Below, piece by piece: positions 1-11,100 of a stretch of DNA of 33,335 nucleotides. Under the pieces are notes generated by a model. That model saw nothing but the letters and a program-made list of their open reading frames with translations, searched no databases and was not told where the DNA came from. The position numbers and the translations under genes were made by a program. This stretch comes from CAYMST01 sp964393115. Lineage in GTDB: Bacteria > Bacteroidota > Bacteroidia > Cytophagales > Cyclobacteriaceae. Position 1 is the stretch's first letter. Each line of letters starts with the position of its first letter. The stretch is taken from assembly GCA_964393115.1 (NCBI GenBank), contig CAYMST010000017.1, positions 1 through 33,335 of the forward strand, read 5' to 3'.

Positions 1-2
1 CT

Positions 3-3000
3 GAGTTAGATGAAGAGAACAATGTCAGTGTCCAAAAGGTATATCTGGCGGAGAGGCCAGTCTGTGATGTAACCATCGAATCGGCTACCCTAGATAAGTC
101 CGTTTACTATCACAATGAAAGGATGCTAATAGATGTTGACGTAGACAATATATCGACTGAAGGAGCGTCGGGGCCTTTTTCGATACGGTATTACTTGTCC
201 GATGATGCCGTGCTGAGTGATAGTGATATTCGGTTGTTGGGGCATACTCGGAACAGTATTGATCCTGAGGGTAGCAGCGACTTTTTAATTAACTTAACTG
301 CCCCGGATACGATTAGCGCAGGAAGCTACCATGTCATAGCCATAGCAGATGAGGATGGAGTATTAAATGATACAGATACTAGCAATAACTTCGTAGCTAT
401 CCCAGTTTCGCTCATTTTGGGTACTCCTACTGACCTTACGATGGAAACAATCAGCTATCTGAATACTACAGACAGTACTTTTTCCCTCAATGAGCGCTTT
501 TTTCTTGAATATGATATTCGAAACTTGGGGACAGCATACTCTGGGAACTTCTACGTCGGTATTTATTTGTCTGAAGACACCATCCTGAGTTCGGAAGATA
601 ACCTGTTAGAGACGGACTATGTGTCAGGAGTGTCTGCTTTGGAGACCACTACAGAAATCCCTTTTAGTTTTACGTTGCCACAAGAGACAGCTTTGGGCGA
701 TTATTATCTATTGGCCAATGCGGACTATTCCGATCGGGTCGAGGAGTCCGATGAAAGTAATAATATCATTTCGATTCCTTTTACTCTGGGAGATTCAGCG
801 TTTCCTGACCTCATAGTTAGTGAAATTCGAACCTCTGTTGATACCTTGATTTTTGGTTATACCGAATCTATTTCTACTCGATTATCAAATATCGGTGAGC
901 TTCGTACTTTTCGTGGTTTTGAACTCCGATATATACTATCACAAGATACAATTTATGATGACGAAGATTATTTGATAGGGACAGACTTTGTCCCATCGCT
1001 AAATCCGGGAGAGGAAAGTTCATACGAAAACATTCTTTGGGGAGTTCCTTCAGATTTGTCTGAAGGGGTGCACTACATATTAGTTCAGGTGGACTCAGAT
1101 GCAAATATTACCGAGACCAATGAAGATAATAATATAGGGTATGAACAGGTATATTTAAAAAATCGACCAAGTTCGGATGTGGCTGTCGATACCGTTTTTC
1201 TGGAGCGTGACTTTTATCATAATAATGAAAGACCAACCATTACCATTTTTCTGGAGAATCTCACCTATGATGGAAGCACAGGGCCTTTTCAGCTAGGAAC
1301 CTATTTTTCAACAGATAGCATTATGGATGACGAGGATATTTTCTTAGGTACAAGAAATATAGGTAGTATTGATACCGGTTCGGTGGTTAGCACGCCTTAT
1401 AACGTAAGTCTTTCTGACACCATATCACCCGGAGACTATTACTTTATTGTTCGTGCTGACTATGCTAGTCAACTAAATGAGGAAGATACAACAAATAATT
1501 GGGGGATTGTAGCTGTAGAAATAAGAGAGGGGACGCCTGCCGATCTGATCATATCAAATTTGAGGTATCGATATGGAGCGGATAGTTCTTACTCTGCTGG
1601 TCAGACCGTTTCCCTTCAGTATGATGTCGAAAACATTGGTTCGGCAACGGTGAACAGGCTTTATTCGGCCATCTACTTCTCCTCCGATTCCATCCTGGAT
1701 GAAAGTGACAATTTGTTGGATCAGAGGTCTAGTTTTGGCTTAGCGGGTCTGGAATCAGAGACTGAGTATCCAAGCTCTTTTAGACTTTCCGGCGATACTG
1801 CTGTTGGGACGTACTACCTTATTGCTAAGGCTGATATTCGCGAAGAGGTGGAAGAGAGCGATGAAAGTAACAACATTACCTATATCCCGCTCATTGTGGA
1901 ACCTAGAGCGTATCCTGATCTGGTTGTGAGTGCAGTACACTTATCTAGCGATACTGTACTCACCAATAGCACATATTCAATTGCTACCAATATTGCTAAT
2001 ATTGGAAATGAATCTTTCTTTATAGGTTTTAATATTGCCTATTACCTGTCATATGACACCTTATTTGATGATCAAGATGGGTATTTAGGTCAAGATTATG
2101 TTTTGTCTTTGAGTGCAGGAGACACTAGCTTAAATGAACGATTGGCTTGGACTGTCTCGAGGGATTCTTCATCAGGTACATTCTACATTTTAGTGGTAGC
2201 TGATTCTTATGATGGTATCTTCGAAAGCAATGAAGAGAATAATGTTGGCTTCAAAAAGGTTATTGTTGTAGAGTCTCCAAAAGCAGATCTTATCTTGGAT
2301 TCGGTGGCACTTGATAAAGGCGTTTTTTACCATAATGAGCCCGTTACAGCTACTGTTAGAGTAAAAAATATTTCTGATGAGAGCTCAGCACGTGGTTCTT
2401 CAATAGGTGCTTATTTATCTCAAGACAACGTATTAGACGAGGAAGATATTTTTGTTGGCCAGCGATACGTGACTACGATAGTGACCGGTGGTGAACGTCT
2501 AGCCTACTTAGAGTTTAACCTACCCGATACTACGATGGCAGGAGACTATTACATTATTTTCGAAGCGGACAAGTTCAATCAGGTAGCAGAGCAGAATGAG
2601 TTAAATAACCTTGGGGTATTACCAGTAGACATATTGGAGGGGGTACCCGCTGATATTGTCATGGATAGCGTTTATTTCCAAGGGACCGGAGATAGCACAT
2701 TCGCTATCAATGAAGGTATATTGACGGCATATAGGCTTATCAATCTGGGCACTGAAAAAACAAATATTGCCTATACAGGTATTTACCTATCATCCGATGA
2801 GCTATTAGATGAATTAGATACGCTGCTATCAGAGAATTATGTCGGTCGAATATCTACGAAAGACACCATCACCAAGTATCCAAGCTCTATTGCATTACCT
2901 GAAGATTTGGAATTTGGTGATTACCATTTAATCCTAAGTGCTGATAATCGCGAAGCTATAACCGAAACGAACGAGGAGAATAACGTATTATCGATACCTA

Positions 3001-4850
3001 TCACGGTGACTGCACCGCAGTTTCCAGATTTAATTGTTAACAGTGTTAGCACATTGAGGGACACTCTTTACCGGGCTTCCAATACATCGTTTACAACAAA
3101 CCTAAGGAATATTGGTGATCGTGCGACTGGTGCTAGTTTTGATATTGAATACTATGTATCAGAAGATTCCATTTTGGATGCGTCTGAAGATGAATATTTA
3201 GGGAGAGATTTTGTGTTTAATTTAGGCTCAGGAGTTACCAGCCCCATCGAAAGGTTGTCATGGAGCATTCCTACGGACTATAAAGAAGGCTATTATTACC
3301 TTCTTGTATTAGCGGATTCTGATGAGGAAGTTGAAGAGTCTGATGAAGCGAATAATGTTGGTCATCAAAAGTTTTATGTAGCGGAAAGACCTAAGTCAGA
3401 TTTGATGATAGATACCGCTTATTTGACCAAAACAACTTATTACTCTAATGAACGGTTTAGTGCTACTGCTAACCTGAATAACATATCCACAGAGGTAGCG
3501 GCTACTTTTTCGTATTTGGGGGTTTATTTGTCACAGGATGCTAGTTTGGATAATGATGATATTTATATAAACCGATACTACCAGTCGGGCCTGGCAATAG
3601 GAGGACAACGTATACCTGTAGTGTCGTTTAATATTCCAGATAGTACTTTGCCGGGCAACTACTTTATTATTTTAAAGGCAGATGACACAGATAGACTCAG
3701 GGAGCTAGATGAATCGAACAACGAGTACGTCCTTCCAGTAGAAATATTGCAAGGAACTCCAGTTGACCTTACTATTGATCGATTGGCGTACCGCTTCAAC
3801 TCCAGCGGGGTATTTGGTCAACAAGATTGGATCTCAATGGTTTACGACGCCAAAAATCTAGGAAGTGGAAGTGCCTCTTCCACTTATTCGGGGGTCTATT
3901 TCTCGACGGATTCTATTCTAGATGATTCGGATACGCTACTGCGCCAAGATTTTGTAACAAGTTTATCGGCATTCGAATCAGTGGAACGGTTTCCTTTGGC
4001 ATTTCAAATACCAGAAGGTGTCGAGTTAGGGACTTATTATTTGATTGTAAAGGCAGATAGCCGAGAGACAGTAGAAGAAGCAAATGAAGAGAATAACGCG
4101 CAGTTTGTGTATTTAGAAGTGGCTTTGACCTATCCGGATCTTGTAGTAGACACCATTGCCGTGTCTGACGATACGTTGTTCTTAGGTAGTTCAGAACTGA
4201 TTAATACGAGTATTGCGAATATCGGGAACCGCTCAACGGATGGCAGTTTTGGCATCAGGTATTATTTATCTGCTGATTCGGTGTTTGATGATGCAGACAC
4301 TCGACTAGGAACAGACTTCGTTTCTACATTAAGTGCTGGTGCCGTAAGCCTATCGGAAAGTTTGTCCTGGTTTATTCCCTCTAATCAAGCGGAGAGCGAA
4401 CACTATATTTTAGTGGTTTCTGATGATGACGATGAGATAGAAGAGTCTGATGAGACCAATAATGTAGGGTTCCGAAAAGTATTCTTGAGTCAAAGACCTA
4501 GTCCGGATTTGGTGATTGAGACACTATCCTTATCAAAAGAAGTGTATTCGAGAAATGAGTCATTGGATGTAGGCATTAGCCTAAAGAACTTATCGAGAGG
4601 AGCAAGGCTGTCATCTTGCCGAGTTGGATTCTATCTGTCCCAAGATAGTGTATTAGATGCTCAGGATGTGTTTGTTTCCAGTTTGTTGGTAAGCTCATCT
4701 CAAATTGATCAATCCAATCAAATATCACTGAATTTGAATATGCCGTCTAGCCTATCGGGAGCGGAGCATATATTGCTGGCCAAAGCCGACTACACCGAAT
4801 CTGTTGTTGAAACAGAGGAAAACAATAATACAGGTGCCGTTGCCTTTTCT
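3..4850 (+). repeat. CARDB super-repeat of three alternating domain types
   Basis: Three kinds of CARDB domain alternate strictly. Type A opens like 'PDLIVSEI', has 'NIG' and ends 'NNVG--K'. Type B opens like 'RPSSDVAVDTV', has 'YYHNER' and ends 'NN---LPVEI'. Type C opens like 'GTPADL', has 'NLGT' and ends 'NN---IPL'. Type C begins at 420, 1530, 2640 and 3753, so the full unit is 1110, 1110 and 1113 nt (370-371 residues). The array reads: end of A, B, C, then ABC three more times, then A, B. Confidence 0.85.
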
Positions 4851-7553
4851 ATCTCAGATCCTACCCCGAATACGCTATTCGTGAAGGCAGATGCCAATGG
4901 AGATGATAGTGGTAAAGACTGGGAAAATGCCATGACCGATTTATCCGATGCTATCAGACAGTCGCGTAGTGGAAAAACGATCTATGTAGCTCAGGGGATC
5001 TATTATCCAAGTACATCAAGCAAGGAGACTTCATTTGAAATGAAGCAAGGTGTTGAGATACTAGGCGGTTTTGCAGGTGATGAAGTGATAACCCCATCCG
5101 CAATAGCCAATCGTGATTGGCAGACCAATGCTACTATACTGAGTGGTGATTTATCGCAAAATGATGACTTAGAGATCTATACTGATAATTCATATTCGGT
5201 AGTTCGTGCTGTTGGAGATATGGATACTTCTGCTGTTCTGGATGGATTTTACATAGAAGGAGGAAATGCTCAAGGTGACTTTCCACATGCCAAAGGAGGA
5301 GGGATCTTGGTGGAGAGCGAAGGCGGTCAAACTAGCCCAATGCTTAGAAACCTGGTCGTCAGAAATAACAAAGCGAAGACTTGGGGTGGTGGTATTTATG
5401 TGAGTGCTAAAGTGCTGTCGAGTAGACCTAAGCCTTACATTATCAACTGTCAGGTTTTAAATAATACTGCCGGACAAAATGGTGGTGGTATGATGAATGT
5501 AAACGCTTTTAGTGTTGTTAAAAACACCGTGTTCAAAGGTAATCACTCCCAAAGCACGGGTGGGGCAATTCACAACCAGGCATTTTGTGGACAGACGTGT
5601 GCCCCGGAGTTTACCGGTATTTTGGTAATCAACAATTCAGCTGATTTTGAAGGAGATGGTATTTATAACCAAGGTACTGAAGCTGCTGGAGTTTGTGACA
5701 ATGTAGGTGGTGCCTGTAACCCTGTTTTCTATAACGCGACCATTGCAAATGATAATATTGTACACAACGTATGGCCGACAAATATTGGCGCTTCTGTTGA
5801 CGCTGAATACACCAATACGATTATTTGGAAAGGAACCGTGAAAACGTTAGGGGCAGCTAATGCTTCTTTTAGTCACAGTTTAGTACAAGGTTCTGGCGGT
5901 AGTCTTAACTGGAATTCATCTATCGGAACTGATCTGGGCAGTAACTTGGATGAAGATCCGATGTTCGTTAATATCGCTAAAGCCGATATCCGATTGTTTA
6001 AAGGATCGTCAGCACTAGGTAGCGGAGATACACAATACGGAAGCAATATTGGTTTTTACCAAGGGCTTGGTGAGGAGCCAATGCCAGTGTTTGAGATAGA
6101 TACAGAAGTATTGGATTTTGAAAGTGTCGCTTCTGGCGAAACGGCTACTCAGAGTCTTCGCCTGACTGGAAGTTTTCTTTCCGGTAATATTACATTGACG
6201 GCCCCAGGTTGGTTGAAGTTGTCTTTTGATCCGGATATATTCTCTTCAGGTGCATTAGTACTACCAGCAGAAGGTACTCTTGATACCTTGATTTGGGTAC
6301 GATTCGATCCGGTAGTGGGGGCCTCCTATCAAGGTAATATTACCGCTTCATCAGATGAGTTTGTTGATGTCAAGGTCTCCGTTTTAGGTGAGCTTAAGGC
6401 ACCCGAGTCTAATTTGACATTCGCGCAAAACAACCTGAGTTTTGGGTCAACCATTATAGGTAATACCGTTATCAGCAATACTGTGATTACCCTGACGGGT
6501 GAAAACCTTACCGACCCAGTGGTCATCGATGCTCCGACTGGGTTTGATATGGCCGATGTCGATAATCCTGATTTATTCCAAAAACAGTTGACTTATACGC
6601 CAAATGAAGAAGGGGAAGTAGCAGTTATGTTGCGCATTAGGTTTTCGCCAATTATTGTAAGGTCATATTTAGGGTCTCTTCGTGCCGTCTCTAGTGGCAT
6701 AGGTGCCATTACCAGTATGGATTTAATAGGACAAGGGTTAGATATTCCTGAAGACCCGAGTTTTATTACCACATCACTACCTTTCGTCAATATATGTTAT
6801 GAACAAATAGCGGAGGGTATAGCGTTTAAAGTGGCTTCACGCGATAACAACGAACCTATTAACGTCTCAGTCAGCGATTTTGGGGCTTTACGTATGGATG
6901 ATATCTCCGTAACGGGTAGTGGACTCGATAGAATGTTATCCATCAACCCAGCTTGGGGTACCTTCAACGACTCTTCTTCCATTCTGACCTCTATTGTTAC
7001 CTTGAGTGTAGGAGAAGGTGACAAGGCAGAGACATTGCCTGTGACAGTGAGGTTGATGCCTAGAAATGACTTGTTGTTTTTCCCTAATTCAAGTGTTGAT
7101 AGTGATAACTGGGATGTTACTATATCTATTGCCAACGGGTTATCTATTAACGGCTTTGAGGTTGCGCTTAATGATGGTGACTTTGAAAGTAATGTGACTG
7201 AGTTTACGAATTTGACTTCTGGCACTTATTCGGTAGCTATTCGGTCTGCAGTTGGATGTGAGTCAATAGGAAGCTTTACATTAGAAGACAGGTCTGGCAT
7301 TGTAGCAAACGTTAGCGCTAGTAGGTTAGAGGATATTAAAGTGTATCCAATTCCGGCTGACGAAATGCTATTCCTTAAATCGAGTGACAAGTTTGATAGA
7401 ATAGACATATTGGATTTATCAGGTCGGGTGGTCAAACGAGGCATATTTAGTGCTCGTATTAACTTGTCTGATATCCCTGACGGTACCTACTTTTTAGAAC
7501 TTAGTAGTGATCAAAAAATGATCAAAAAGCGATTTATCAAGCAGTCAAAATAA
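3..7553 (+). CDS. Giant T9SS-secreted CARDB-repeat protein with beta-helix and ASH-like domains (5' end outside window)
   Basis: The frame is open from base 3, so the true start lies left of the window; the first internal Met is at 123 and residues are counted from it. About 14 CARDB-like Ig domains (a family linked to cell adhesion) fill the protein to about residue 1580. Each carries a 'YLS-D--LD--D--LG' stretch and ends in an acidic 'E-(S/N)(D/E)E-NN' signature, probably Ca2+-binding. About residues 1583-1985 resemble a right-handed parallel beta-helix, opening with 'LFVKADANGDDSG' and holding Gly/Asn-rich rungs such as 'NNKAKTWGGGIYV'. Two ASH/DUF1573-like Ig domains follow to about 2213. 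The last 75 residues form a canonical type A T9SS sorting domain ('IKVYPIPADEMLFL', 'DGTYFLEL', Lys-rich end). A surface-anchored or released adhesin is inferred; no catalytic motif was seen. Unlike the next three genes it lacks the shared C-terminal module. Confidence 0.9.
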   Translation, partial: ELDEENNVSVQKVYLAERPVCDVTIESATLDKSVYYHNERMLIDVDVDNISTEGASGPFSIRYYLSDDAVLSDSDIRLLGHTRNSIDPEGSSDFLINLTAPDTISAGSYHVIAIADEDGVLNDTDTSNNFVAIPVSLILGTPTDLTMETISYLNTTDSTFSLNERFFLEYDIRNLGTAYSGNFYVGIYLSEDTILSSEDNLLETDYVSGVSALETTTEIPFSFTLPQETALGDYYLLANADYSDRVEESDESNNIISIPFTLGDSAFPDLIVSEIRTSVDTLIFGYTESISTRLSNIGELRTFRGFELRYILSQDTIYDDEDYLIGTDFVPSLNPGEESSYENILWGVPSDLSEGVHYILVQVDSDANITETNEDNNIGYEQVYLKNRPSSDVAVDTVFLERDFYHNNERPTITIFLENLTYDGSTGPFQLGTYFSTDSIMDDEDIFLGTRNIGSIDTGSVVSTPYNVSLSDTISPGDYYFIVRADYASQLNEEDTTNNWGIVAVEIREGTPADLIISNLRYRYGADSSYSAGQTVSLQYDVENIGSATVNRLYSAIYFSSDSILDESDNLLDQRSSFGLAGLESETEYPSSFRLSGDTAVGTYYLIAKADIREEVEESDESNNITYIPLIVEPRAYPDLVVSAVHLSSDTVLTNSTYSIATNIANIGNESFFIGFNIAYYLSYDTLFDDQDGYLGQDYVLSLSAGDTSLNERLAWTVSRDSSSGTFYILVVADSYDGIFESNEENNVGFKKVIVVESPKADLILDSVALDKGVFYHNEPVTATVRVKNISDESSARGSSIGAYLSQDNVLDEEDIFVGQRYVTTIVTGGERLAYLEFNLPDTTMAGDYYIIFEADKFNQVAEQNELNNLGVLPVDILEGVPADIVMDSVYFQGTGDSTFAINEGILTAYRLINLGTEKTNIAYTGIYLSSDELLDELDTLLSENYVGRISTKDTITKYPSSIALPEDLEFGDYHLILSADNREAITETNEENNVLSIPITVTAPQFPDLIVNSVSTLRDTLYRASNTSFTTNLRNIGDRATGASFDIEYYVSEDSILDASEDEYLGRDFVFNLGSGVTSPIERLSWSIPTDYKEGYYYLLVLADSDEEVEESDEANNVGHQKFYVAERPKSDLMIDTAYLTKTTYYSNERFSATANLNNISTEVAATFSYLGVYLSQDASLDNDDIYINRYYQSGLAIGGQRIPVVSFNIPDSTLPGNYFIILKADDTDRLRELDESNNEYVLPVEILQGTPVDLTIDRLAYRFNSSGVFGQQDWISMVYDAKNLGSGSASSTYSGVYFSTDSILDDSDTLLRQDFVTSLSAFESVERFPLAFQIPEGVELGTYYLIVKADSRETVEEANEENNAQFVYLEVALTYPDLVVDTIAVSDDTLFLGSSELINTSIANIGNRSTDGSFGIRYYLSADSVFDDADTRLGTDFVSTLSAGAVSLSESLSWFIPSNQAESEHYILVVSDDDDEIEESDETNNVGFRKVFLSQRPSPDLVIETLSLSKEVYSRNESLDVGISLKNLSRGARLSSCRVGFYLSQDSVLDAQDVFVSSLLVSSSQIDQSNQISLNLNMPSSLSGAEHILLAKADYTESVVETEENNNTGAVAFSISDPTPNTLFVKADANGDDSGKDWENAMTDLSDAIRQSRSGKTIYVAQGIYYPSTSSKETSFEMKQGVEILGGFAGDEVITPSAIANRDWQTNATILSGDLSQNDDLEIYTDNSYSVVRAVGDMDTSAVLDGFYIEGGNAQGDFPHAKGGGILVESEGGQTSPMLRNLVVRNNKAKTWGGGIYVSAKVLSSRPKPYIINCQVLNNTAGQNGGGMMNVNAFSVVKNTVFKGNHSQSTGGAIHNQAFCGQTCAPEFTGILVINNSADFEGDGIYNQGTEAAGVCDNVGGACNPVFYNATIANDNIVHNVWPTNIGASVDAEYTNTIIWKGTVKTLGAANASFSHSLVQGSGGSLNWNSSIGTDLGSNLDEDPMFVNIAKADIRLFKGSSALGSGDTQYGSNIGFYQGLGEEPMPVFEIDTEVLDFESVASGETATQSLRLTGSFLSGNITLTAPGWLKLSFDPDIFSSGALVLPAEGTLDTLIWVRFDPVVGASYQGNITASSDEFVDVKVSVLGELKAPESNLTFAQNNLSFGSTIIGNTVISNTVITLTGENLTDPVVIDAPTGFDMADVDNPDLFQKQLTYTPNEEGEVAVMLRIRFSPIIVRSYLGSLRAVSSGIGAITSMDLIGQGLDIPEDPSFITTSLPFVNICYEQIAEGIAFKVASRDNNEPINVSVSDFGALRMDDISVTGSGLDRMLSINPAWGTFNDSSSILTSIVTLSVGEGDKAETLPVTVRLMPRNDLLFFPNSSVDSDNWDVTISIANGLSINGFEVALNDGDFESNVTEFTNLTSGTYSVAIRSAVGCESIGSFTLEDRSGIVANVSASRLEDIKVYPIPADEMLFLKSSDKFDRIDILDLSGRVVKRGIFSARINLSDIPDGTYFLELSSDQKMIKKRFIKQSK

Positions 7554-7570
7554 CTTAGTTTTATTGCTGT

Positions 7571-7594
7571 ACAGAGTATCTTCGGATACTCTGT
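7571..7594 (+). terminator. Rho-independent terminator-like hairpin with TTCG loop
   Basis: A perfect 10-bp stem (ACAGAGTATC with GATACTCTGT) is closed by a TTCG tetraloop, 17 nt after the stop of the first CARDB gene. The T-tract after it is weak (TATTCT). The stable UUCG loop and position make it the likely 3' end of that transcript. Confidence 0.75.
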
Positions 7595-7955
7595 TATTCT
7601 AATGTTGAACCGGCGTTCTCATACCTGAATCCTACGGGTTTTATACAAAACCTATTTTAAGAACTGATATAAAATCCGTCAATACACCCTTCAAATTAAC
7701 TCTTTCCTGCAATGATCTTGGATTCCATAAAGTTTTACCCGACAGCTCAAATGTGACCATTGCCAGGTTGTATCAGTATTCCATTGTTACGATCGGAACA
7801 GGATCTTTTGTGAATGTCTGTATATAATCATTCAGTATAATCAGGGGAATTAGGACATATCGTGTGTTTATGTACGTCATTTTTTTATAGAACATCATGT
7901 TGATTTTGGAATTCCATATGCACAACAAAATAAGGTCGTCAGAAAAAACCAGTTT

Positions 7956-8021
7956 GTACGAAATTGACACTCTTTAGTACAAATTTACAACGATCAAAGG
8001 GGTGTTTTTTCCTACCATTGC
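7956..8021 (+). promoter_or_regulatory. Conserved upstream element, copy A (GTACGA-N15-GTACAA-N30-TACNNTTGC)
   Basis: GTACGA lies at 7956, GTACAA at 7977 and TACCATTGC at 8013-8021, about 110 nt before the start of the next gene. The same words occur with identical spacing before the next two module genes. TACCATTG resembles the Bacteroidota -7 box (TAnnTTTG) with one mismatch. No -33 TTTG stands at the usual distance, so the direct repeats may bind an activator. This is an inference. Confidence 0.7.
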
Positions 8022-8132
8022 ACTCAGTTTTTAAGATATACCGACCACTTGGTTTGGCTAATCTTAAATCACATAGAACTAGTCCATTTTAAGTATTGAA
8101 CCATTAATTATTTACTGTAAACACGTTGATTT

Positions 8133-11100
8133 ATGAGACCTATTTCCTTGTACCGTTGGATGGTGAACTTGTGCTTTTTTTTAGTGTCAGGCATAGCATT
8201 TAGCCATGGATTAAAAGTTGAACACCTTAAGTTATCGGAAGCCAAACAAGAAGCTAATGAGGTTGATTTAGTAGTGCATGAAATTACTGTTGATTTCGAC
8301 TCTCTAGTTTTGGGATCCAAATACACGTTTAATACGAGGATTAGGAATGCAGGGACTGGATATTCGAATGCGTTTTACATTTCCTATCACCTTTCTTCCG
8401 ATACCATATTAGACGATAATGACTTGCCAATTGGCACGGATTATCATTTCCCATTAGGAGCTGGATTGAGCGGATTTGAGGAAAGTATAGATTGGAAGGT
8501 TCCGGCAGATTCGTCTATTGGTGATTATTATATTTTGGTGCAGGCAGATGTGCATTTAGATATCGATGAGCAAGATGAAGAGAATAACGTAGGACATTAC
8601 AAAGTAACTTTCATCAATAGACCCTCTTCAGATGTCTCGATAGATACGGTCAGTTTTTCGAAAGAAAGTTATCACTTGGGTGAATACGTTAGACTTGTGG
8701 TGACACTGGAAAACACACATAGTAATGGACAAAGTGGTGGGTTTAACACGACTGAATATCTGTCTTTGGACAATTCACTTGATGAGTCAGATATATTGCT
8801 AGAGAACCTTTCTCGTCGGTCGATCGCAGCAGGAGAAGCGTATGAGGCGACCAGGTTTATCAACATTCCTGGTGAGACCAACCCAGGTGATTATTTTTTG
8901 ATTTTTTTGGCTGACCAAGACTCTGTACTCCATGATCTAAATCGCATCAATAACAAGGTTGCTGTTCCTCTTATGCTCGAGGAGAGCATACCTAATGATT
9001 TAGTAGTTAATAATTTTGGATACCGTTCAAATCGGGATTCTACATTTTCGCAAGGCGAACAATTACAAGTATTTTTCGATCTGGAGAATTTAGGGTCACA
9101 TCGTACATCAAATCTATATTCTTCGGTGTATTTATCATTAGATACTTTGCTTGATGAGACCGATTCCTTGATCCTTGATGTCTTTTCTTTTCCCTTGGCT
9201 GGTTTTGAATCGGATAGGGTTTATTCCGGTTACTTCGGCCTACAAGAGGACTTGGCATTGGGCGAATATTACTTATTAGTTGAAGCTGATAGCCGGATGG
9301 AAGAAGAGGAGTCCAATGAAGAAAACAACGTCCTGTCACTACCATTAACAGTGGTGCCGCCTCGTTCCGTTGATTTAGTAGTGAATACTGTATCCATTGA
9401 GAGTGATTCGGTTGAATTAGGAGCTGAATATACCATTACCACAAACATTGGGAATACCGGTACGAAACCGAGTTCTTTTTTTAGAATAGCCTATTACCTG
9501 TCCTCTGATACGTTACTGGATGACCAAGATCAGTCTCTTGGTAATGACCTGGTGTGGAGGGTAGAAGATGGGGGGATAAGTACCGACGAAACGCTGGAAT
9601 GGGCTGTTCCTAGCGATGCCACCAAGGGCATTTATTATCTACTGGTCATGGCTGATTCTGATGAGAGCGAACAGGAATCTGATGAAACTAATAACGTTGG
9701 GTACAAAAAAATAATCATTCGTGATAGACGTACCGTTGATGTAGCCATCGATACGGCCTACTTGGATAAACCTTCTTATTACCATAACGAGCGCCCGCTC
9801 TTAAACATAAATGTCGAAAATTTGCCTAGTGAGGCGGAAACCGGGGACTTCAAAGTGGGGGTTTATTTTTCCCAAGACAATATGTTGAGTGTGGATGATA
9901 GTCTCCTTAATGAATTTTCCATTTACAATATTGCTGTTGGACAAGGAACATCTCGGGCTTTATTCTTTTCATTTCCAGATACGCTCGAGGCCGGAACATA
10001 TTATGTCATCATAAAGGCTGATTTGAATGATAAACTCAATGATGTGGACCTTTCGAACAATATAGAAACCTTGCAAGTAGAGGTTCAAAGAGGGACGCCG
10101 GCAGATCTTACCATAGCATCAACAAGCTTCAATACATCGACCGATAGTAGTTTCTGGCGCAATGAATTAATTGATGTTAGAGTTGATTTGCAGAATTTAG
10201 GGACCGCAATTGTGGAGGATTTTTATGTAGGAGTTTACCTGTCTGATGATGATCTGCTCAGTGCAGATGATACATTGATTGACGACGTGGACATATTTAG
10301 GGTTCAGTCACTTGCCACTTACCGTCTATATACATCCTTTTTGTTGCCACAAGAAATTGACTTCGGGAGTTACCATTTGTTCTTTGAGGTGGATAGTAGG
10401 CATGATATTGAAGAACCTGATGAGACGAATAATGTTATCTCCGTACCTATAGAGGTAGTTGAAGGAGTTTTCCCTGACATCGTTGTTAATAGTATTACCC
10501 CTCTCAAGGATACTTTAGTTATCGGGTCATTTGAAACTATAGAAACTGAGGTCGAGAACATAGGGGTGAGCACTACTTTTCGAAGTTTTGATGTCAAGCT
10601 TTATATATCCACCGATAGCCTACTAAATAGTGGAGACAGGAGACTGGATGTCGGAAGCGTATGGTCGTTGAGGCCAGGAGAAACTGATGATGAAGACTTT
10701 GATATGTACATACCTTCAGGGCTCGAAGCTGGAGAATACTACTTGTTGGTATATGCGGATTCAGATTCTGATGTAATAGAATTAAATGAAGGGAATAACG
10801 TAGCCTATCATAAGATTGTCATTACGGAGCGTCCAATGGTCGATATTCGAGTAGACAGCGTTTATTTGGAAAAAGAGGTATATCATGCCAGTGAGCAAAT
10901 GAAAATCACTGTCGAGCTAACAAACATTTATTCTGAAAGTCCCACAGGCTCTTTTTATATAGGCTCATATTTATCTACGGATAGTACACTTGATGAGACC
11001 GATGTTTTATTGACCGGTCAAACCGTTAATAGTCTAAGTACGTTTGAAAAACATACGGGCGTTGACTTCGGTGATATTGAAACAAATACTCCAGCAGGTG

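Larger units (their letters stand above)
7554..8132. other. Intergenic region with terminator and conserved promoter element
   Basis: This 579-nt stretch holds the terminator at 7571-7594 and the conserved upstream element at 7956-8021. A small hairpin with arms at 7637-7642 and 7647-7652 (GGTTTT, 4-nt loop, AAAACC) is of unknown meaning. Between about 7660 and 7950 I see no convincing gene; the only open frame there has no coding character. Confidence 0.6.

Noticed and set aside
3..4850. Regular 1.1-kb DNA repetition as a CRISPR or satellite array
   Set aside because: The repetition is at protein level with codon-phase divergence; it encodes CARDB domains.
5280..5680. Gly/Asn-rich repeats taken as an RTX or haemagglutinin domain
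   Set aside because: The nonapeptide GGXGXDXXX is absent; spacing and 'NN' ladders fit a parallel beta-helix better.
7773..7970. 65-codon minus-strand frame between the first two giants
   Set aside because: It starts inside promoter copy A and is low-complexity and AT-driven; no supporting signal.
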